A stretch of 64,000 nucleotides of DNA, from positions 124,001 through 188,000 of the forward strand of contig JAFIFW010000018.1 in the NCBI GenBank assembly GCA_020831825.1. Direction: 5' to 3'. Positions 44,269-55,893 of this stretch are shown here, piece by piece. The position numbers and the translations under genes were made by a program. Every line of letters begins with the position of its first letter. Within the stretch, counting starts at the first letter, position 1. Under the pieces are notes generated by a model. It saw only the letters and a list, made by a program, of their open reading frames with translations, had not been told where the DNA came from and did no database searches. Origin of the DNA: Methylophaga sp. (lineage in GTDB: Bacteria > Pseudomonadota > Gammaproteobacteria > Nitrosococcales > Methylophagaceae).

Positions 44269-45954
44269 ATGCAAACAAACAACGGTGTTTTTGGCATGAG
44301 AAATAAAAAACTTGGTTTCAAGCTGGGTGCTAGCTTTTTTGTGGTCATATCATTGACAATTGTCATAGCGATCTCTTCCATCATCTCATTATCGAAAATG
44401 GCCACTGCCAAACAGCAGGTAATCGAATTGATGGATCTTGCCATATACCAGGTTGAGAAAGAAGTTGATCACCTGGCCTGGACCAACCAGCTAGCCAACA
44501 GTTTTTTACTTGATAGTCCGTTCACTGGGCAACTGGATCCGAGTAAATGCGATTTCGGTAAATGGTATTATCAGTTCAAAAACACCGAGTTTTACAAAAA
44601 TGCTACGACTGATTTCAAAGCAACTTTTGCAGCTATAGAGCGACCTCATATTGATTTGCACGACAGTGCACAACGAATACAAGACTTGATTAGAGCTAAT
44701 CAGGGCAATGCTGCAATTTCCGTGTATGGACGGGATGTACAGAACCACCTAGGTCAGGTGAGACATCATTTGGATGAAATCAAGGATTTACTGGCAGCTG
44801 AGCGCGCATTGATAATTTCTGATGCCCAAAAGTCCGCCAACAGAATGGCTATTGTTCAGATAATTCTGGTCCTTTTTGTTCTCTTTATCAGTGCAATGCT
44901 GGGAGCGAAGATTGTGAGAAGCATTACCTCAAGGATGTCGGCACTGACTGAGCGAGTTCAGGAAATGGCAAACGGACATTTCAACGAGGCCCCCTTGCAA
45001 GTCGATGAGCATGATGAGATTGGAACCAGCATTGATGCTTTCAATATCATGTCGAGCAAAACCGCAAACCTTGTCATGGAAGTGAATAACTCAGTGAAGC
45101 GGCTGATGGTGTCTGCAGAAAAACTTTCCTTAGTCACCAATGAGACAAATAAAGGTGTTCATCAACAACAGACTGAAACCGATCTTGTAGCAACTGCGAT
45201 GAATGAGATGTCAGCAACGGTTCAGGAAGTCGCACGCAACACACAGATGGCGGCGGATGCGGCTCAGAATGCCTCTTCACAGGCAACAGAGGGTCAGGCA
45301 ATTGTTGCTGAAAGTATTCGTGTGATTAATTCTCTGGCCTCAGAAATTCTCGAAACATCATCAGTTATCGAAAATGTTCATGCCAGCTCACAATCTATTA
45401 ATCAGGTGCTGCAAGTGATTCAGGAAATTGCTGAACAAACCAATTTGTTAGCCCTGAACGCAGCAATTGAGGCAGCAAGAGCAGGGGAACATGGGAGAGG
45501 CTTTGCTGTTGTGGCTGACGAAGTTCGTCACCTTGCCAATCGTACTCATCAATCTACGGATGAAATCAAGGAGATGATTCGACAACTGCAGACTGCGGCC
45601 ACACGAGCAGTTGATGTCATGGAAAAAAGCGAAGTTGAAGCAAAACTCAGTGTTGAAAGAGCCGCTGAGACCGATGAGGCGCTGAAGGCAATCAATGCAG
45701 CAGTTGCTCAAATTAATCAGATGAATATTCAGATTGCCAGTGCTTCTGAAGAACAGAGTGCTGTAGCAGAAGAGATTAACCGAAATCTGTGCAATATCAG
45801 TGCGATTGCTGAATCTAATTCCAATTTGTCAGATCGAACGACTGAAGCAAGCCATGATCTTGCAGAAACTGCAGAAAGTCTTCGAGTGACTGCCAGCAAA
45901 TTTGATGTAAAAGAGGCTGATAAAGTTGTTGAAGGTGTTGGTCAAACTCAGTGA
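44269..45954 (+). CDS. Methyl-accepting chemotaxis protein with periplasmic CZB (zinc-binding) sensor
   Basis: A 561-residue chemoreceptor with two membrane segments (about residues 20-40 and 194-215), HAMP, and a signalling domain containing the conserved hairpin tip ([38 protein letters not shown]). The periplasmic part carries a 3-His/1-Cys CZB-type set: His68 and Trp71 (DHLAW), Cys94 in CDFGKWY, and His127/His131 (HIDLH). CZB domains bind zinc with high affinity. The start has GGAG 6 bases upstream. The ligand is probably zinc or an oxidant acting on the zinc-thiolate. Confidence 0.88.
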   Translation: MQTNNGVFGMRNKKLGFKLGASFFVVISLTIVIAISSIISLSKMATAKQQVIELMDLAIYQVEKEVDHLAWTNQLANSFLLDSPFTGQLDPSKCDFGKWYYQFKNTEFYKNATTDFKATFAAIERPHIDLHDSAQRIQDLIRANQGNAAISVYGRDVQNHLGQVRHHLDEIKDLLAAERALIISDAQKSANRMAIVQIILVLFVLFISAMLGAKIVRSITSRMSALTERVQEMANGHFNEAPLQVDEHDEIGTSIDAFNIMSSKTANLVMEVNNSVKRLMVSAEKLSLVTNETNKGVHQQQTETDLVATAMNEMSATVQEVARNTQMAADAAQNASSQATEGQAIVAESIRVINSLASEILETSSVIENVHASSQSINQVLQVIQEIAEQTNLLALNAAIEAARAGEHGRGFAVVADEVRHLANRTHQSTDEIKEMIRQLQTAATRAVDVMEKSEVEAKLSVERAAETDEALKAINAAVAQINQMNIQIASASEEQSAVAEEINRNLCNISAIAESNSNLSDRTTEASHDLAETAESLRVTASKFDVKEADKVVEGVGQTQ

Positions 45955-46052
45955 TTGATTTTTTTTGAGTTACACAATGCGCCTCAATTGATAAATACGT
46001 GATTATCTGGTTTAGTGGCAGATGGGTGGATAGCTACTCATCAGGATGGATC

Positions 46053-46520
46053 ATGGGCACATCAACCATACAATCGAGCATGATTACATTGGCCAGACAT
46101 CGACTCAAAGCATTAAAAGTCGCATTGGTTGGCCGCGCAGCGGATCTCAATCTGGTTCAGAACACTTTCCATCAACTCACCGGACTGACCAGTCTGCGTT
46201 TCGTTCAGAATCATGGATTGGATGAGGCGACATGCAAGGAGCTGAGCATTATCGATAATCTTGCGATTTTGAGCGTGCTGTATTCTCACCCTGAAGTCCT
46301 GGAAAAGTTTTCCAGTGAGTCACAGCAGTTATCCCGATATCTGGATATGCCCGGCCGCGAACTGCTGGATCTGTTGTTCAAACAAGGTGGCCGCTTTAAT
46401 AATCAGGAAGCGGTTTCCGTGGCAATTCATCGCGGATTGATAGACGATATTCATCACGAGGCAGAAGCCTACCGGCGATTCGAACTTCGTGAACGGAGCT
46501 CACAAGACAGGGGGCATTAA
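46053..46520 (+). CDS. Conserved-looking hypothetical protein
   Basis: A 155-residue soluble helical protein. The start at 46053 is chosen for AGGA 6 bases upstream; a longer version from 45999 has no such site. It has a basic N-terminus (ARHRLKALKVALVGR) and a helical acidic C-terminus. No motif recognised. It is followed after about 38 bases by the convergent alcohol dehydrogenase gene. Confidence 0.6.
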   Translation: MGTSTIQSSMITLARHRLKALKVALVGRAADLNLVQNTFHQLTGLTSLRFVQNHGLDEATCKELSIIDNLAILSVLYSHPEVLEKFSSESQQLSRYLDMPGRELLDLLFKQGGRFNNQEAVSVAIHRGLIDDIHHEAEAYRRFELRERSSQDRGH

Positions 46521-46557
46521 AAGGGGGAGACAGAAGGCTCCAGCTCTCCTGAAGCCT

Positions 46558-47610
46558 TTATTCACTGCATGCCAGTGATGCCATATCAATGACAAATCGA
46601 TAACGCACATCCGCCCGTTCCATCCGCTCAAAAGCTTCATTGATTTGATCCATGCGAATCATTTCACAGTCCGGCAGCACATTCATTCGCGCACAAAAAT
46701 CCAGCATTTCCTGCGTTTCGGCAATGCCGCCAATTAATGAACCGGAAATATGCCGACGACCAAAGACCAAAGGCGAGGTATCCGTGCCTTCAACCGGGCC
46801 TAATTGACCTACCAGTACCAGGCTGGCATCCAGATCCAGTAAAGGCACATAAGGTGTCAGATCATGTTTGATCGGTACGGTATCGATGATCAGATCAAAA
46901 CTGGATTGTGCCTCGGTCATTGCATCTGCATCTTTGGATACCAGAAAAGCATCAGCGCCCAGCGACATGGCATCAGCCTGTTTATTGGCGGAAGTACTGA
47001 TAACAGTAACATGAGCGCCCAGTGCAACGGCCAGTTTGACCGCCATATGGCCCAGACCACCCATGCCAATCACACCGACGCGCGAACCGGGACCGACTCC
47101 CCAATGCCGCAGCGGAGAGTAAGTGGTGATACCGGCACATAACAACGGCGCCACACGTGTTAAATCCAGCGTATCTGGCACTTTCAGCACAAACTCCTCA
47201 CGGACAACGATGTGTTTTGAATAGCCGCCATGGGTGATGCTGCCATCAATGCGATCAGGTGAACCATAAGTAAGGGTAAACCCATTGCGACAGTACTGTT
47301 CTTCGCCGCTATGGCAGGAGTCACAGTCCTGACAACTATCGACCATGCAACCTACGGCGACATGCTCACCTACTTGATATTGACCAACTTCAGCACCGAT
47401 GGCCGTGACCTTGCCGACGATTTCATGGCCGGGCACAACCGGATAAGTGCTTGCATTCCAGTCATTTCGTGCCATGTGTAAATCAGAGTGACAAACACCA
47501 CAATAAAGAATCTCTATGGCGACATCGTTATCACGTAGTGCTCGTCGTTCAAATGACAAAGGTGCAAGCCTGGATTGAGCCGTCTGAGCAGCATAACCAA
47601 TGGTTTTCAT
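46558..47610 (-). CDS. Zinc-dependent NAD(P) alcohol dehydrogenase (YahK/cinnamyl-alcohol type)
   Basis: A 350-residue medium-chain dehydrogenase. Catalytic zinc ligands are Cys in CGVCHSDLH, His in PGHEIVG and a later Cys (PLLCAGITTYSPLRHW). Four structural-zinc Cys are present in SCQDCDSCHSGEEQYC. The Rossmann motif is GVIGMGGLGHMAVKLA. Aldehyde reduction with NADPH is usual for YahK relatives. It is a single gene convergent with the hypothetical gene before it. Confidence 0.9.
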   Translation of the reverse strand: MKTIGYAAQTAQSRLAPLSFERRALRDNDVAIEILYCGVCHSDLHMARNDWNASTYPVVPGHEIVGKVTAIGAEVGQYQVGEHVAVGCMVDSCQDCDSCHSGEEQYCRNGFTLTYGSPDRIDGSITHGGYSKHIVVREEFVLKVPDTLDLTRVAPLLCAGITTYSPLRHWGVGPGSRVGVIGMGGLGHMAVKLAVALGAHVTVISTSANKQADAMSLGADAFLVSKDADAMTEAQSSFDLIIDTVPIKHDLTPYVPLLDLDASLVLVGQLGPVEGTDTSPLVFGRRHISGSLIGGIAETQEMLDFCARMNVLPDCEMIRMDQINEAFERMERADVRYRFVIDMASLACSE

Positions 47611-47672
47611 AGCAAGACTCCAAGTGACTATGGTGAGAAAAAATCAAGCATAGCAGCTTGAGATGACAGTTA

Positions 47673-47712
47673 AAAAAACGAGCACCCCACCAAAGCAGGG
47701 CACTCGTTTTTG
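47673..47712 (-). terminator. Terminator of katG
   Basis: Inverted repeat AAAACGAG / CTCGTTTT with inner CACCC/GGG pairing, 19 bases after the katG stop on the minus strand and followed there by a T run. Confidence 0.75.
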
Positions 47713-47730
47713 TCTGTGATGTGAAGCGGA

Positions 47731-49944
<2,214 letters not shown>

Positions 49945-50071
49945 TTACCGGTTTAGGTAAGTCCGTAATTCGAACCTACAACGCAAGACTATCACGGCTA
50001 ATGATTGATGATTATGAGAATAAACTATTCCAGCAATCGACTTTGACGATTACTGGTTAAGTGAACCAAAA

Positions 50072-50392
50072 CTAACAGCGACCCTGCATTGCAAGCCCAG
50101 GCGGACACTGCTTGGTGTGACGGCCAGCTAAATAGGTTCTGACATCATAGTGACGACGATTTCAATAATTCTGGTGGCCTTCGTCTTCAGCAGTTGCCAC
50201 AGCAGCGCCTAGACCAGCACCCAATGCGCCGCCGATAATTGCACCTTCACGTCCGGCGACTTCATTGCCAACGGCTGAACCGAGTCCACCGCCAATGGCA
50301 CCACCAATTGCTGCATCGATGGTGCTTGAATCAGTTGCACCAGCGTTGAAGCTGAACAAGGTCAGCGCAAGTAAGAAATATCGTTTTTTCAT
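50072..50392 (-). pseudogene. Glycine-zipper protein gene interrupted by in-frame TGA
   Basis: The intact part (50165-50392, 76 codons) has a signal peptide (to about residue 18) and a glycine zipper (GGAIGGGLGSAVGNEVAGREGAIIGGALGAG region) like YMGG proteins. It ends in HQNY followed by TGA (50162-50164). The same frame then continues for 29 codons to TAG with a His/Arg-rich segment and the ending CPPGLAMQGRC, which is the usual C-terminus of such proteins. A single base change from a sense codon would give a 106-residue product. I read it as a recent nonsense mutation; readthrough is less likely. Confidence 0.65.
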
Positions 50393-50604
50393 AGATGACT
50401 CCTGTTTGTATTGGGCGCTCAGAGATTATCTAAAAGTAGGACGTATAGAGCAGGGTGTTGATTCACTCTAATGAAAAAAATCAGGAATATTTCCCTGCTA
50501 ACAGGCTTATTGAACAATCAAGACTGATTGATCTTGAGTCAGTTCATCTGTTGCTAGAGGCCTCTGTTATCATGTGAGGCCTTTGTGCCGGATAGCCTTC
50601 ACCA

Positions 50605-51987
50605 ATGAGCAATCATGATTTTGCTTCTCTGTCTGTTTCAGCCGCTCAATTAAAAGCGCTGCAAACGCTCGAATATCATCAAATGACGCCGATTCAGGCG
50701 CAAAGCTTGCCTGCGATTCTGCAGGGTCAGGATTTGCTGGCAAAGGCCAAAACCGGTAGTGGCAAAACAGCAGCGTTTGGTATCGGTTTGTTACACGCTA
50801 CTAATCCTCGTTTTTTTGGTGTTCAGGCGTTAGTGCTGTGTCCGACACGCGAACTGGCCGACCAGGTGGCCAAGGAAATTCGCAAACTGGCGAGCTTCAT
50901 GCCCAACATCAAATTAGTGCTGTTGTGCGGAGGCCAACCCATCGGGCCACAGATCGGTTCTTTGGAACATGGGGCACATGTTGTGGTGGGTACGCCGGGC
51001 AGGGTGCAGGATCACTTGCGTAAAAACACGCTGAAACTGGATGGATTGAAAACACTGGTGCTGGATGAGGCGGACCGCATGCTCGATATGGGCTTTGCCG
51101 AAGTCATGCAAGACATCATCGACCAGACACCAAAAAAGCGGCAGACACTGCTGTTTTCTGCGACCTATCCGGACGATATCCGAAAAATAAGCAAACAGTT
51201 TCAGAACAATCCGGTGTCGGTGACGGTTGAATCCGAACACCAGCCGGATGTTATCGAACAGGTGTTTTATGAGGTCAATAAACAGGATCGTGATAACACC
51301 CTGTTGGCATTGTTTGAACATTACCAGCCTCGAAATGCCATTGTGTTTTGTCATACCAAAAAGCAATGTGATGAAGTGGCCAACCTGTTGCAACAACATC
51401 GCATCACGGCACTGCCAATTCATGGTGATCTCGAACAGCGGGATCGCGATCAAGTGCTGGTACGCTTTGCCAACAATAGTTGCTCAGTCTTGGTTGCCAC
51501 TGATGTGGCGGCACGCGGGCTGGATATCAAAGCACTCGAAATGGTGATTAATTACGAATTGCCACGAGACCCTGAGATTTATGTGCATCGTATTGGCCGG
51601 ACTGGCCGGGCAGGGGAGACAGGCATTGCCATGAGCATTGTCACACCTGCAGAAACCTCACGTATTATGGCGATTGAGAGCACGCTCAAGCAGCCTGGCC
51701 GCTGTGATGTGCTGGCATCATTAAGACGTGACAAAGCGTTTACGATGGAAGCACCGATGACCACCATTCAGCTTGATGCTGGCCGAAAGAGCAAATTACG
51801 CCCCGGTGATATTCTCGGTGCCTTGACGGGGGATGCCGGTCTGCAAGGTTCGCAAATCGGCAAAATCGATATCTTTGATATGTCCAGCTATGTCGCCCTA
51901 GAAAATGTTGCTGTGCGTCAGGCGCTAAATTATCTCGCGCAAGGCAAAATCAAGGGACGCAGCATTCGCGCCCGTAAGATTCGGTAG
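50605..51987 (+). CDS. dbpA: DbpA, DEAD-box RNA helicase
   Basis: A 460-residue helicase with motifs AKTGSGKT, PTRELA, DEAD, SAT and HRIGRTGRAG in order. A C-terminal domain (about residues 385-460) with the RNA-recognition fold of DbpA includes DILGALTGDAGLQGSQIGKIDIFDMSSYV. DbpA remodels 23S rRNA in large-subunit assembly. The start was taken as ATG 50605. Confidence 0.93.
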   Translation: MSNHDFASLSVSAAQLKALQTLEYHQMTPIQAQSLPAILQGQDLLAKAKTGSGKTAAFGIGLLHATNPRFFGVQALVLCPTRELADQVAKEIRKLASFMPNIKLVLLCGGQPIGPQIGSLEHGAHVVVGTPGRVQDHLRKNTLKLDGLKTLVLDEADRMLDMGFAEVMQDIIDQTPKKRQTLLFSATYPDDIRKISKQFQNNPVSVTVESEHQPDVIEQVFYEVNKQDRDNTLLALFEHYQPRNAIVFCHTKKQCDEVANLLQQHRITALPIHGDLEQRDRDQVLVRFANNSCSVLVATDVAARGLDIKALEMVINYELPRDPEIYVHRIGRTGRAGETGIAMSIVTPAETSRIMAIESTLKQPGRCDVLASLRRDKAFTMEAPMTTIQLDAGRKSKLRPGDILGALTGDAGLQGSQIGKIDIFDMSSYVALENVAVRQALNYLAQGKIKGRSIRARKIR

Positions 51988-51997
51988 CCCTGACGCA

Positions 51998-52480
51998 GTG
52001 AAACAACTGGTTTTACAAATCACCTTGCAACAATGGGATAAATCCCAGCAGTCTGCCGAGCATGAGGCAGCCAGACAACTTCAGCCAAACCGCCACTTCA
52101 TCGAAGCTGACAATGTGACCGCGTCGTTTGATGGCCGGCTACTGCTGGATCAACATGGTGATAGCTACACTGCTAATCGAATTCGCTATCAACTGATTGA
52201 TGATCGTTACCTGCTAATTGATCGGTTTCGTTTTGATTTGCAGACGCAAACAGTAGAGTTCAGGGCGAAGCTTGAGTCGAATGTTGAGCCATTACTATTG
52301 GCGACACTTGAACAGGGTTGGATTCAGTGCTGTTATCAATGGCGCTATCGTGTAGATGAGTCAGATTTTATCTTCTGGCGTTATGAAGCGGTCACAATCA
52401 ATGCGGCCTTTGTCGAACAACTTCACTCTCAACTTTTTCTTCACAGCCCACCGATACAATCATTTCTCAATCTTGTCTGA
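51998..52480 (+). CDS. Hypothetical protein downstream of dbpA
   Basis: A 160-residue soluble protein starting at GTG 51998, 10 bases after dbpA and probably in its operon. It is rich in aromatic residues and alternating strand-like segments (RIRYQLIDDRYLLIDRFRFDL). No family recognised. Confidence 0.6.
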   Translation: MKQLVLQITLQQWDKSQQSAEHEAARQLQPNRHFIEADNVTASFDGRLLLDQHGDSYTANRIRYQLIDDRYLLIDRFRFDLQTQTVEFRAKLESNVEPLLLATLEQGWIQCCYQWRYRVDESDFIFWRYEAVTINAAFVEQLHSQLFLHSPPIQSFLNLV

Positions 52481-52560
52481 ACCTGAGTCTCTGATGAGCA
52501 TCACCCAGGACGATGACAAGTCAATGACCGGGTGCAGTGTCATACGAAAGGGGCCTTTGA

Positions 52561-52859
52561 TGAAAATTAGCTATCTTGCCAGCATGCTCATGCTGTCTTC
52601 GCCAGTACAGGCGGTTGAAGTGGAAAGTTGTGAAGCCTGGAGCGCCAAGGCCAGAACTTACGCGGCTTGGCGTCTGGAAGGCATGTCCATTGCAGAAGCC
52701 ATGCAACAGACCATCGGCAATCGTTCACGAGGTTTGTTGCTGCAAGCCTACCAGTTGCAAATTCCAGATGATTTTCAGGCGCAGTATGAAATCATCAGTG
52801 CTTTTGCTGATGGCATATACGAACAGTGTCAGCTTGCCGAACAGATGGGTGAAGACTGA
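52561..52859 (+). CDS. Small secreted protein, unknown
   Basis: A 98-residue protein with a signal peptide (cut about residue 18, after VQA). The helical mature part has Cys near each end (ESCEAW, YEQCQL). It resembles the product of 18572 in size and plan. AAAGGGG is upstream of the ATG. Function unknown. Confidence 0.65.
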
Positions 52860-52975
52860 TCCGGTTCAGAAAAATCCTGAGTCTGATCAAGTAAATTCCG
52901 CTAAGCAAAATTGCAGCACCAGCCTATGATGTGAACCGTAAGACCTTTGTTGTTAACTGATGCGAGGATACGACC

Positions 52976-53047
52976 ATGTGGACTAAACCAGAATATTCAG
53001 ATATGCGTTTCGGCTTTGAAGTCACAATGTACATCTGCAATCGTTAA
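52976..53047 (+). CDS. pqqA: PqqA, pyrroloquinoline quinone precursor peptide, copy 2
   Basis: A second 23-codon pqqA with the same peptide as copy 1 (13318), the GFEVTMY core carrying the Glu15/Tyr19 pair used to build PQQ. The 12 bases before the ATG (GAGGATACGACC) are shared with copy 1 and include the ribosome site. Three synonymous differences separate the genes. It has its own terminator and no other pqq gene nearby. Confidence 0.95.
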   Translation: MWTKPEYSDMRFGFEVTMYICNR

Positions 53048-53066
53048 TTTGATTGACGAAATAGAT

Positions 53067-53105
53067 GAAAAAAGCCCCCGGTAGCAATACTGGAGGCTTT
53101 TTTGT
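53067..53105 (+). terminator. Rho-independent terminator of pqqA copy 2
   Basis: AAAAAAGCC...CCGGTA / TACTGG...GGCTTTTTT arms around GCAA, 20 bases after the stop, followed by a T run. It may also stop transcription from the leftward hisI operon. Confidence 0.85.
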
Positions 53106-53122
53106 GCTTTGAGAACAGCGCC

Positions 53123-53620
53123 CTAGAGAATAGTCGGGTTCTCCGCATCACCATACACTTCCTTGGGATTGAAGGTTTTATGATCTTCGGTAAAGATCAG
53201 TCGACTGACTTGTGATAATTTAGTCGCCACTGGCACCCGTCGATAAAAACAGGATCGATAGCCAACATGGCAGCTGGCGCCTGAGCCCGCAATATTGACG
53301 CGTATCCAAATAGCATCCTGATCATCATCGACACGCATTTCCAAAATTTTTTGCACCAGCCCACTGGTGGCACCTTTATGCCAGAGCATTTGTCTGGAAC
53401 GACTCCAGTAATGTGCTTCACCGGTTTCAATGGTTTTCTGCAATGCCTCGGCGTTCATATAACCCAGCATCAGTACTTCACCACTGGCATGATCGGTAGT
53501 GATGCAACTGATCAGACCATCGCGATCAAATTTGGGGGCCAGTCGATGACCTTCTTCCACTTGTTCGATGGTTTGCCGGGCTGCAAACATGGGATTTTCT
53601 GCAAAAGATTTAGTGTTCAT
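53123..53620 (-). CDS. hisI: HisI-type phosphoribosyl-AMP cyclohydrolase with altered zinc site (HisI2-like)
   Basis: A 165-residue cyclohydrolase of histidine synthesis. Family motifs [17 protein letters not shown] and [13 protein letters not shown] are present. The two C-terminal zinc Cys are kept (117, 124), but the first zinc Cys, normally in a DCDxD motif, is Asp99 here (DDDQD). It overlaps pyrC2 by 11 bases. HisI copies in zinc-limitation regulons are known and can lose zinc ligands. The name hisI2 is my interpretation; a normal hisI elsewhere was not checked. Confidence 0.85.
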   Translation of the reverse strand: MNTKSFAENPMFAARQTIEQVEEGHRLAPKFDRDGLISCITTDHASGEVLMLGYMNAEALQKTIETGEAHYWSRSRQMLWHKGATSGLVQKILEMRVDDDQDAIWIRVNIAGSGASCHVGYRSCFYRRVPVATKLSQVSRLIFTEDHKTFNPKEVYGDAENPTIL

Positions 53621-55001
53621 GATTTATCTCGTCTGTTTTCCAGTTATGTTCGAATTTAATAGGTATGCCTCGTGGCGTGTCCTGCAAGGCCTGGTCACGA
53701 ACCACGATATGTCCGCGAATAATCGTATGAATCGGCCAGCCAGTAATCTGCTTGCCATCATAGGGTGTCCAGCCGCTGATACTGGCGATCCAATCATTGG
53801 AAATAGTCCGTTTGGCCGACAAATCAACAATGCTCAAATCAGCGTCATAGCCAATGGCAATGCGGCCCTTGTTGACCAGACCAAACAAACGGGCAGGGCC
53901 AGCACTGGTTAAATCGACCAAGCGTTGCAACGTTAATCTGCCCTCATGTATATGATTGAGCATGATTGGCAGCAGTGTTTGAACGCCTGTCATACCACTG
54001 GGACACTCCGGATATTGGCGGGCTTTTTCCTCAAGCGTATGCGGTGCATGGTCACTGCCAATTACATCCACCAGCCCATTTTCAATGGCCTGCCACAAAG
54101 CATCCTGATGATGTTTTTCCCGAACCGGTGGATTCATTTGTGCCAGTGATCCCAGTTGTTCATAGCATTCTGGGGCGGTCATGGTCAGGTGATGTGGGGT
54201 GGCTTCTATGCTGACGTGATGTTTGTGCTGTGCCAGAAATTCCATTTCATCGGCGGTAGAGACATGCAGAACATGTAAACGCCGGCCAGTTTCCTGAGAT
54301 AGCTGCACAATTCGGCGGGTAGCCAGGAATGCACTTTCTACATCTCGCCACAGATGGTGTTGTTGTACATCATGACTCTGTTCAACGAGATTACGGCGCT
54401 GGCGTAGTCGAGCTTCATCTTCGGCATGAATAGCCACGCGACGACTTCCATGCGAAAGGATTTGCCTGAGCACCTCATCATCATCCGCCAGCAGATCACC
54501 AAATGAACTGCCCATAAATACCTTGATGCCACAGACTCCCGGCAACTTTTCCAGTGCAGCCAATTGGGTTGCATTGACCGCAGAGCCACCGATATAAAAG
54601 GCATAATCGCACCAGGCGTTGTTCTGCGCCCGATCCAGTTTTTGTTGCAGATCGGCTTTGCTGATAGTGAGAGGCTGGGTATTGGGCATTTCAAACACGG
54701 AGGTAATGCCGCCAAGAACAGCGCCGCGTGTACCTGCCTCAAGCGTTTCCTTGTGTGTCATGCCTGGTTCACGAAAATGCACCTGGGTATCCATGACGCC
54801 CGGTAACACATGCAGTCCGGTGGCAATAATCTGTTGTTCAGCACTCCAGCCAGCTTGCAGATCACCAAGGGCCACAATTCGGCCATCCTGACAGGCAATA
54901 TCAATCTGTTTTTCACCTGAGGGTGTGATAACGCGACCATCTGTAATCAGTAAGTCAGCGTGGCGACGATGGAGTGTGTTTTGAAAGTTTTGGTTGCTCA
55001 T
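53610..55001 (-). CDS. pyrC: Dihydroorotase-type amidohydrolase (PyrC2-like)
   Basis: A 463-residue class I dihydroorotase-like enzyme of pyrimidine synthesis. The site [11 protein letters not shown] (carboxylated Lys), [16 protein letters not shown] and IGSDHAPH are intact, but the usual HxH near the N-terminus is QVH (Gln73-Val-His75 in [10 protein letters not shown]). One metal ligand is therefore changed. It overlaps hisI2 and is 94 bases after sufE on the same strand. COG0044 copies of this kind appear in zinc-linked clusters. The start was taken as ATG 55001, though the ribosome site is weak. Confidence 0.85.
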   Translation of the reverse strand: MSNQNFQNTLHRRHADLLITDGRVITPSGEKQIDIACQDGRIVALGDLQAGWSAEQQIIATGLHVLPGVMDTQVHFREPGMTHKETLEAGTRGAVLGGITSVFEMPNTQPLTISKADLQQKLDRAQNNAWCDYAFYIGGSAVNATQLAALEKLPGVCGIKVFMGSSFGDLLADDDEVLRQILSHGSRRVAIHAEDEARLRQRRNLVEQSHDVQQHHLWRDVESAFLATRRIVQLSQETGRRLHVLHVSTADEMEFLAQHKHHVSIEATPHHLTMTAPECYEQLGSLAQMNPPVREKHHQDALWQAIENGLVDVIGSDHAPHTLEEKARQYPECPSGMTGVQTLLPIMLNHIHEGRLTLQRLVDLTSAGPARLFGLVNKGRIAIGYDADLSIVDLSAKRTISNDWIASISGWTPYDGKQITGWPIHTIIRGHIVVRDQALQDTPRGIPIKFEHNWKTDEINHEH

Positions 55002-55094
55002 AAGGTTTACCAATTTGATTGATAATGTTTAGGCAAAGAACCGCAGGTATGTTTTCAGATTATTTGCTTATAATCTCAATGAAAACTCATAAAC

Positions 55095-55541
55095 TTACTG
55101 GCTCACTGTATTGCAATCCGTCGCAAATTCTTGAATCCGTTCATACATCAACGAGAGCCCATTGGCGCGCTGAGTTGAGAGATTTTCCAGAAGCCCTGTC
55201 TGATGCAGAAACCGCGGCGGACAATCAATAATCTCCTCAGGCCTCCGGTTTGAATACACCCTGAACATTAGCGCCATCAAACCGGCAACAATCAACGAGT
55301 CACTGGTACCGTCAAAATGCAAAACGCCTTTATCATCACAGCTGGAATCAATCCAGACACTGGCCTGACAGCCGTACAAACGGTTGTTTTCTGATTTTTC
55401 CCCGCTGAAACTCTTGTCGAGTCGGCGTCCCAGATCGACCAGATAGCCATAACGCTCTGTCCACTCTCCAAGATGCTGAAAATCATTGATAATTTGAGTT
55501 TGGCAGTCTGTAATGTTCTGGTATTTATTCATTTCGCTCAT
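55095..55541 (-). CDS. sufE: SufE-family sulfur acceptor protein
   Basis: A 148-residue SufE/CsdE-like protein. The active Cys is in RLYGCQASVWI, where SufS or CsdA hands over sulfur, and the fold motifs GEWTERYGYLVDLG and FLHQTGLLENLS are present. No sufS is adjacent. It is the first gene of the leftward pyrC2-hisI2 run and 63 bases downstream of the Zur-like site B. SufE is not an obvious zinc-regulon member, so its inclusion in this run is notable. Confidence 0.85.
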   Translation of the reverse strand: MSEMNKYQNITDCQTQIINDFQHLGEWTERYGYLVDLGRRLDKSFSGEKSENNRLYGCQASVWIDSSCDDKGVLHFDGTSDSLIVAGLMALMFRVYSNRRPEEIIDCPPRFLHQTGLLENLSTQRANGLSLMYERIQEFATDCNTVSQ

Positions 55542-55603
55542 CAGTTGTTGTTAGCTTTTTAGGCTAGTTGGAACAGATAGTTTTTGGAGCTTGCCTTTTT
55601 ATA

Positions 55604-55621
55604 GATATGATATAACATATC
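55604..55621. promoter_or_regulatory. Candidate Zur box (site B)
   Basis: GATATGATATAACATATC, arms GATATG/CATATC perfect. It is the best match of the four sites to proteobacterial Zur operators, differing at one base from the palindrome GATATGTTATAACATATC. It lies 63 bases from the sufE start and would control sufE-pyrC2-hisI2. Confidence 0.7.
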
Positions 55622-55856
55622 CTTATGGCTTGGTTCCAGATATCAAGTTTTTGACTCGCAACCTGCAACGAAGCAGCGTTTCAGATTCATCTAGCTGCCA
55701 GGACAGACACCGACCCTTGCATGGTTTGATGCAGCATTTTCCGCTTGCATGGCTATCGGCTGTCACTGATAAGCAAGCCCTGTCATCAATATATTTCCTA
55801 GCATCCCAATGCTATACATCTGTGGGTTGAGGGTGGATGATAGATGACTATGCATA

Positions 55857-55874
55857 GATACGATACATCATATC
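55857..55874. promoter_or_regulatory. Candidate Zur box (site C)
   Basis: GATACGATACATCATATC, close to the consensus GATATGATATATCATATC with two differences. It lies 20 bases before the methyltransferase start and could block its ribosome site or promoter. The rest of 55622-55856 shows no gene I can support; a 79-codon frame there overlaps both sites and is probably chance. Confidence 0.6.
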
Positions 55875-55893
55875 ATCAATGGAAAGGATAAAC

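Noticed and set aside
50162..50164. TGA as a selenocysteine codon
   Set aside because: No stem-loop of the SECIS type is apparent just after it and glycine-zipper proteins are not selenoproteins. A nonsense change is simpler.
55622..55856. Cobalamin riboswitch or small gene between sufE and the methyltransferase
   Set aside because: No B12-box-like sequence seen. The 79-codon frame overlaps a predicted operator and lacks a ribosome site.
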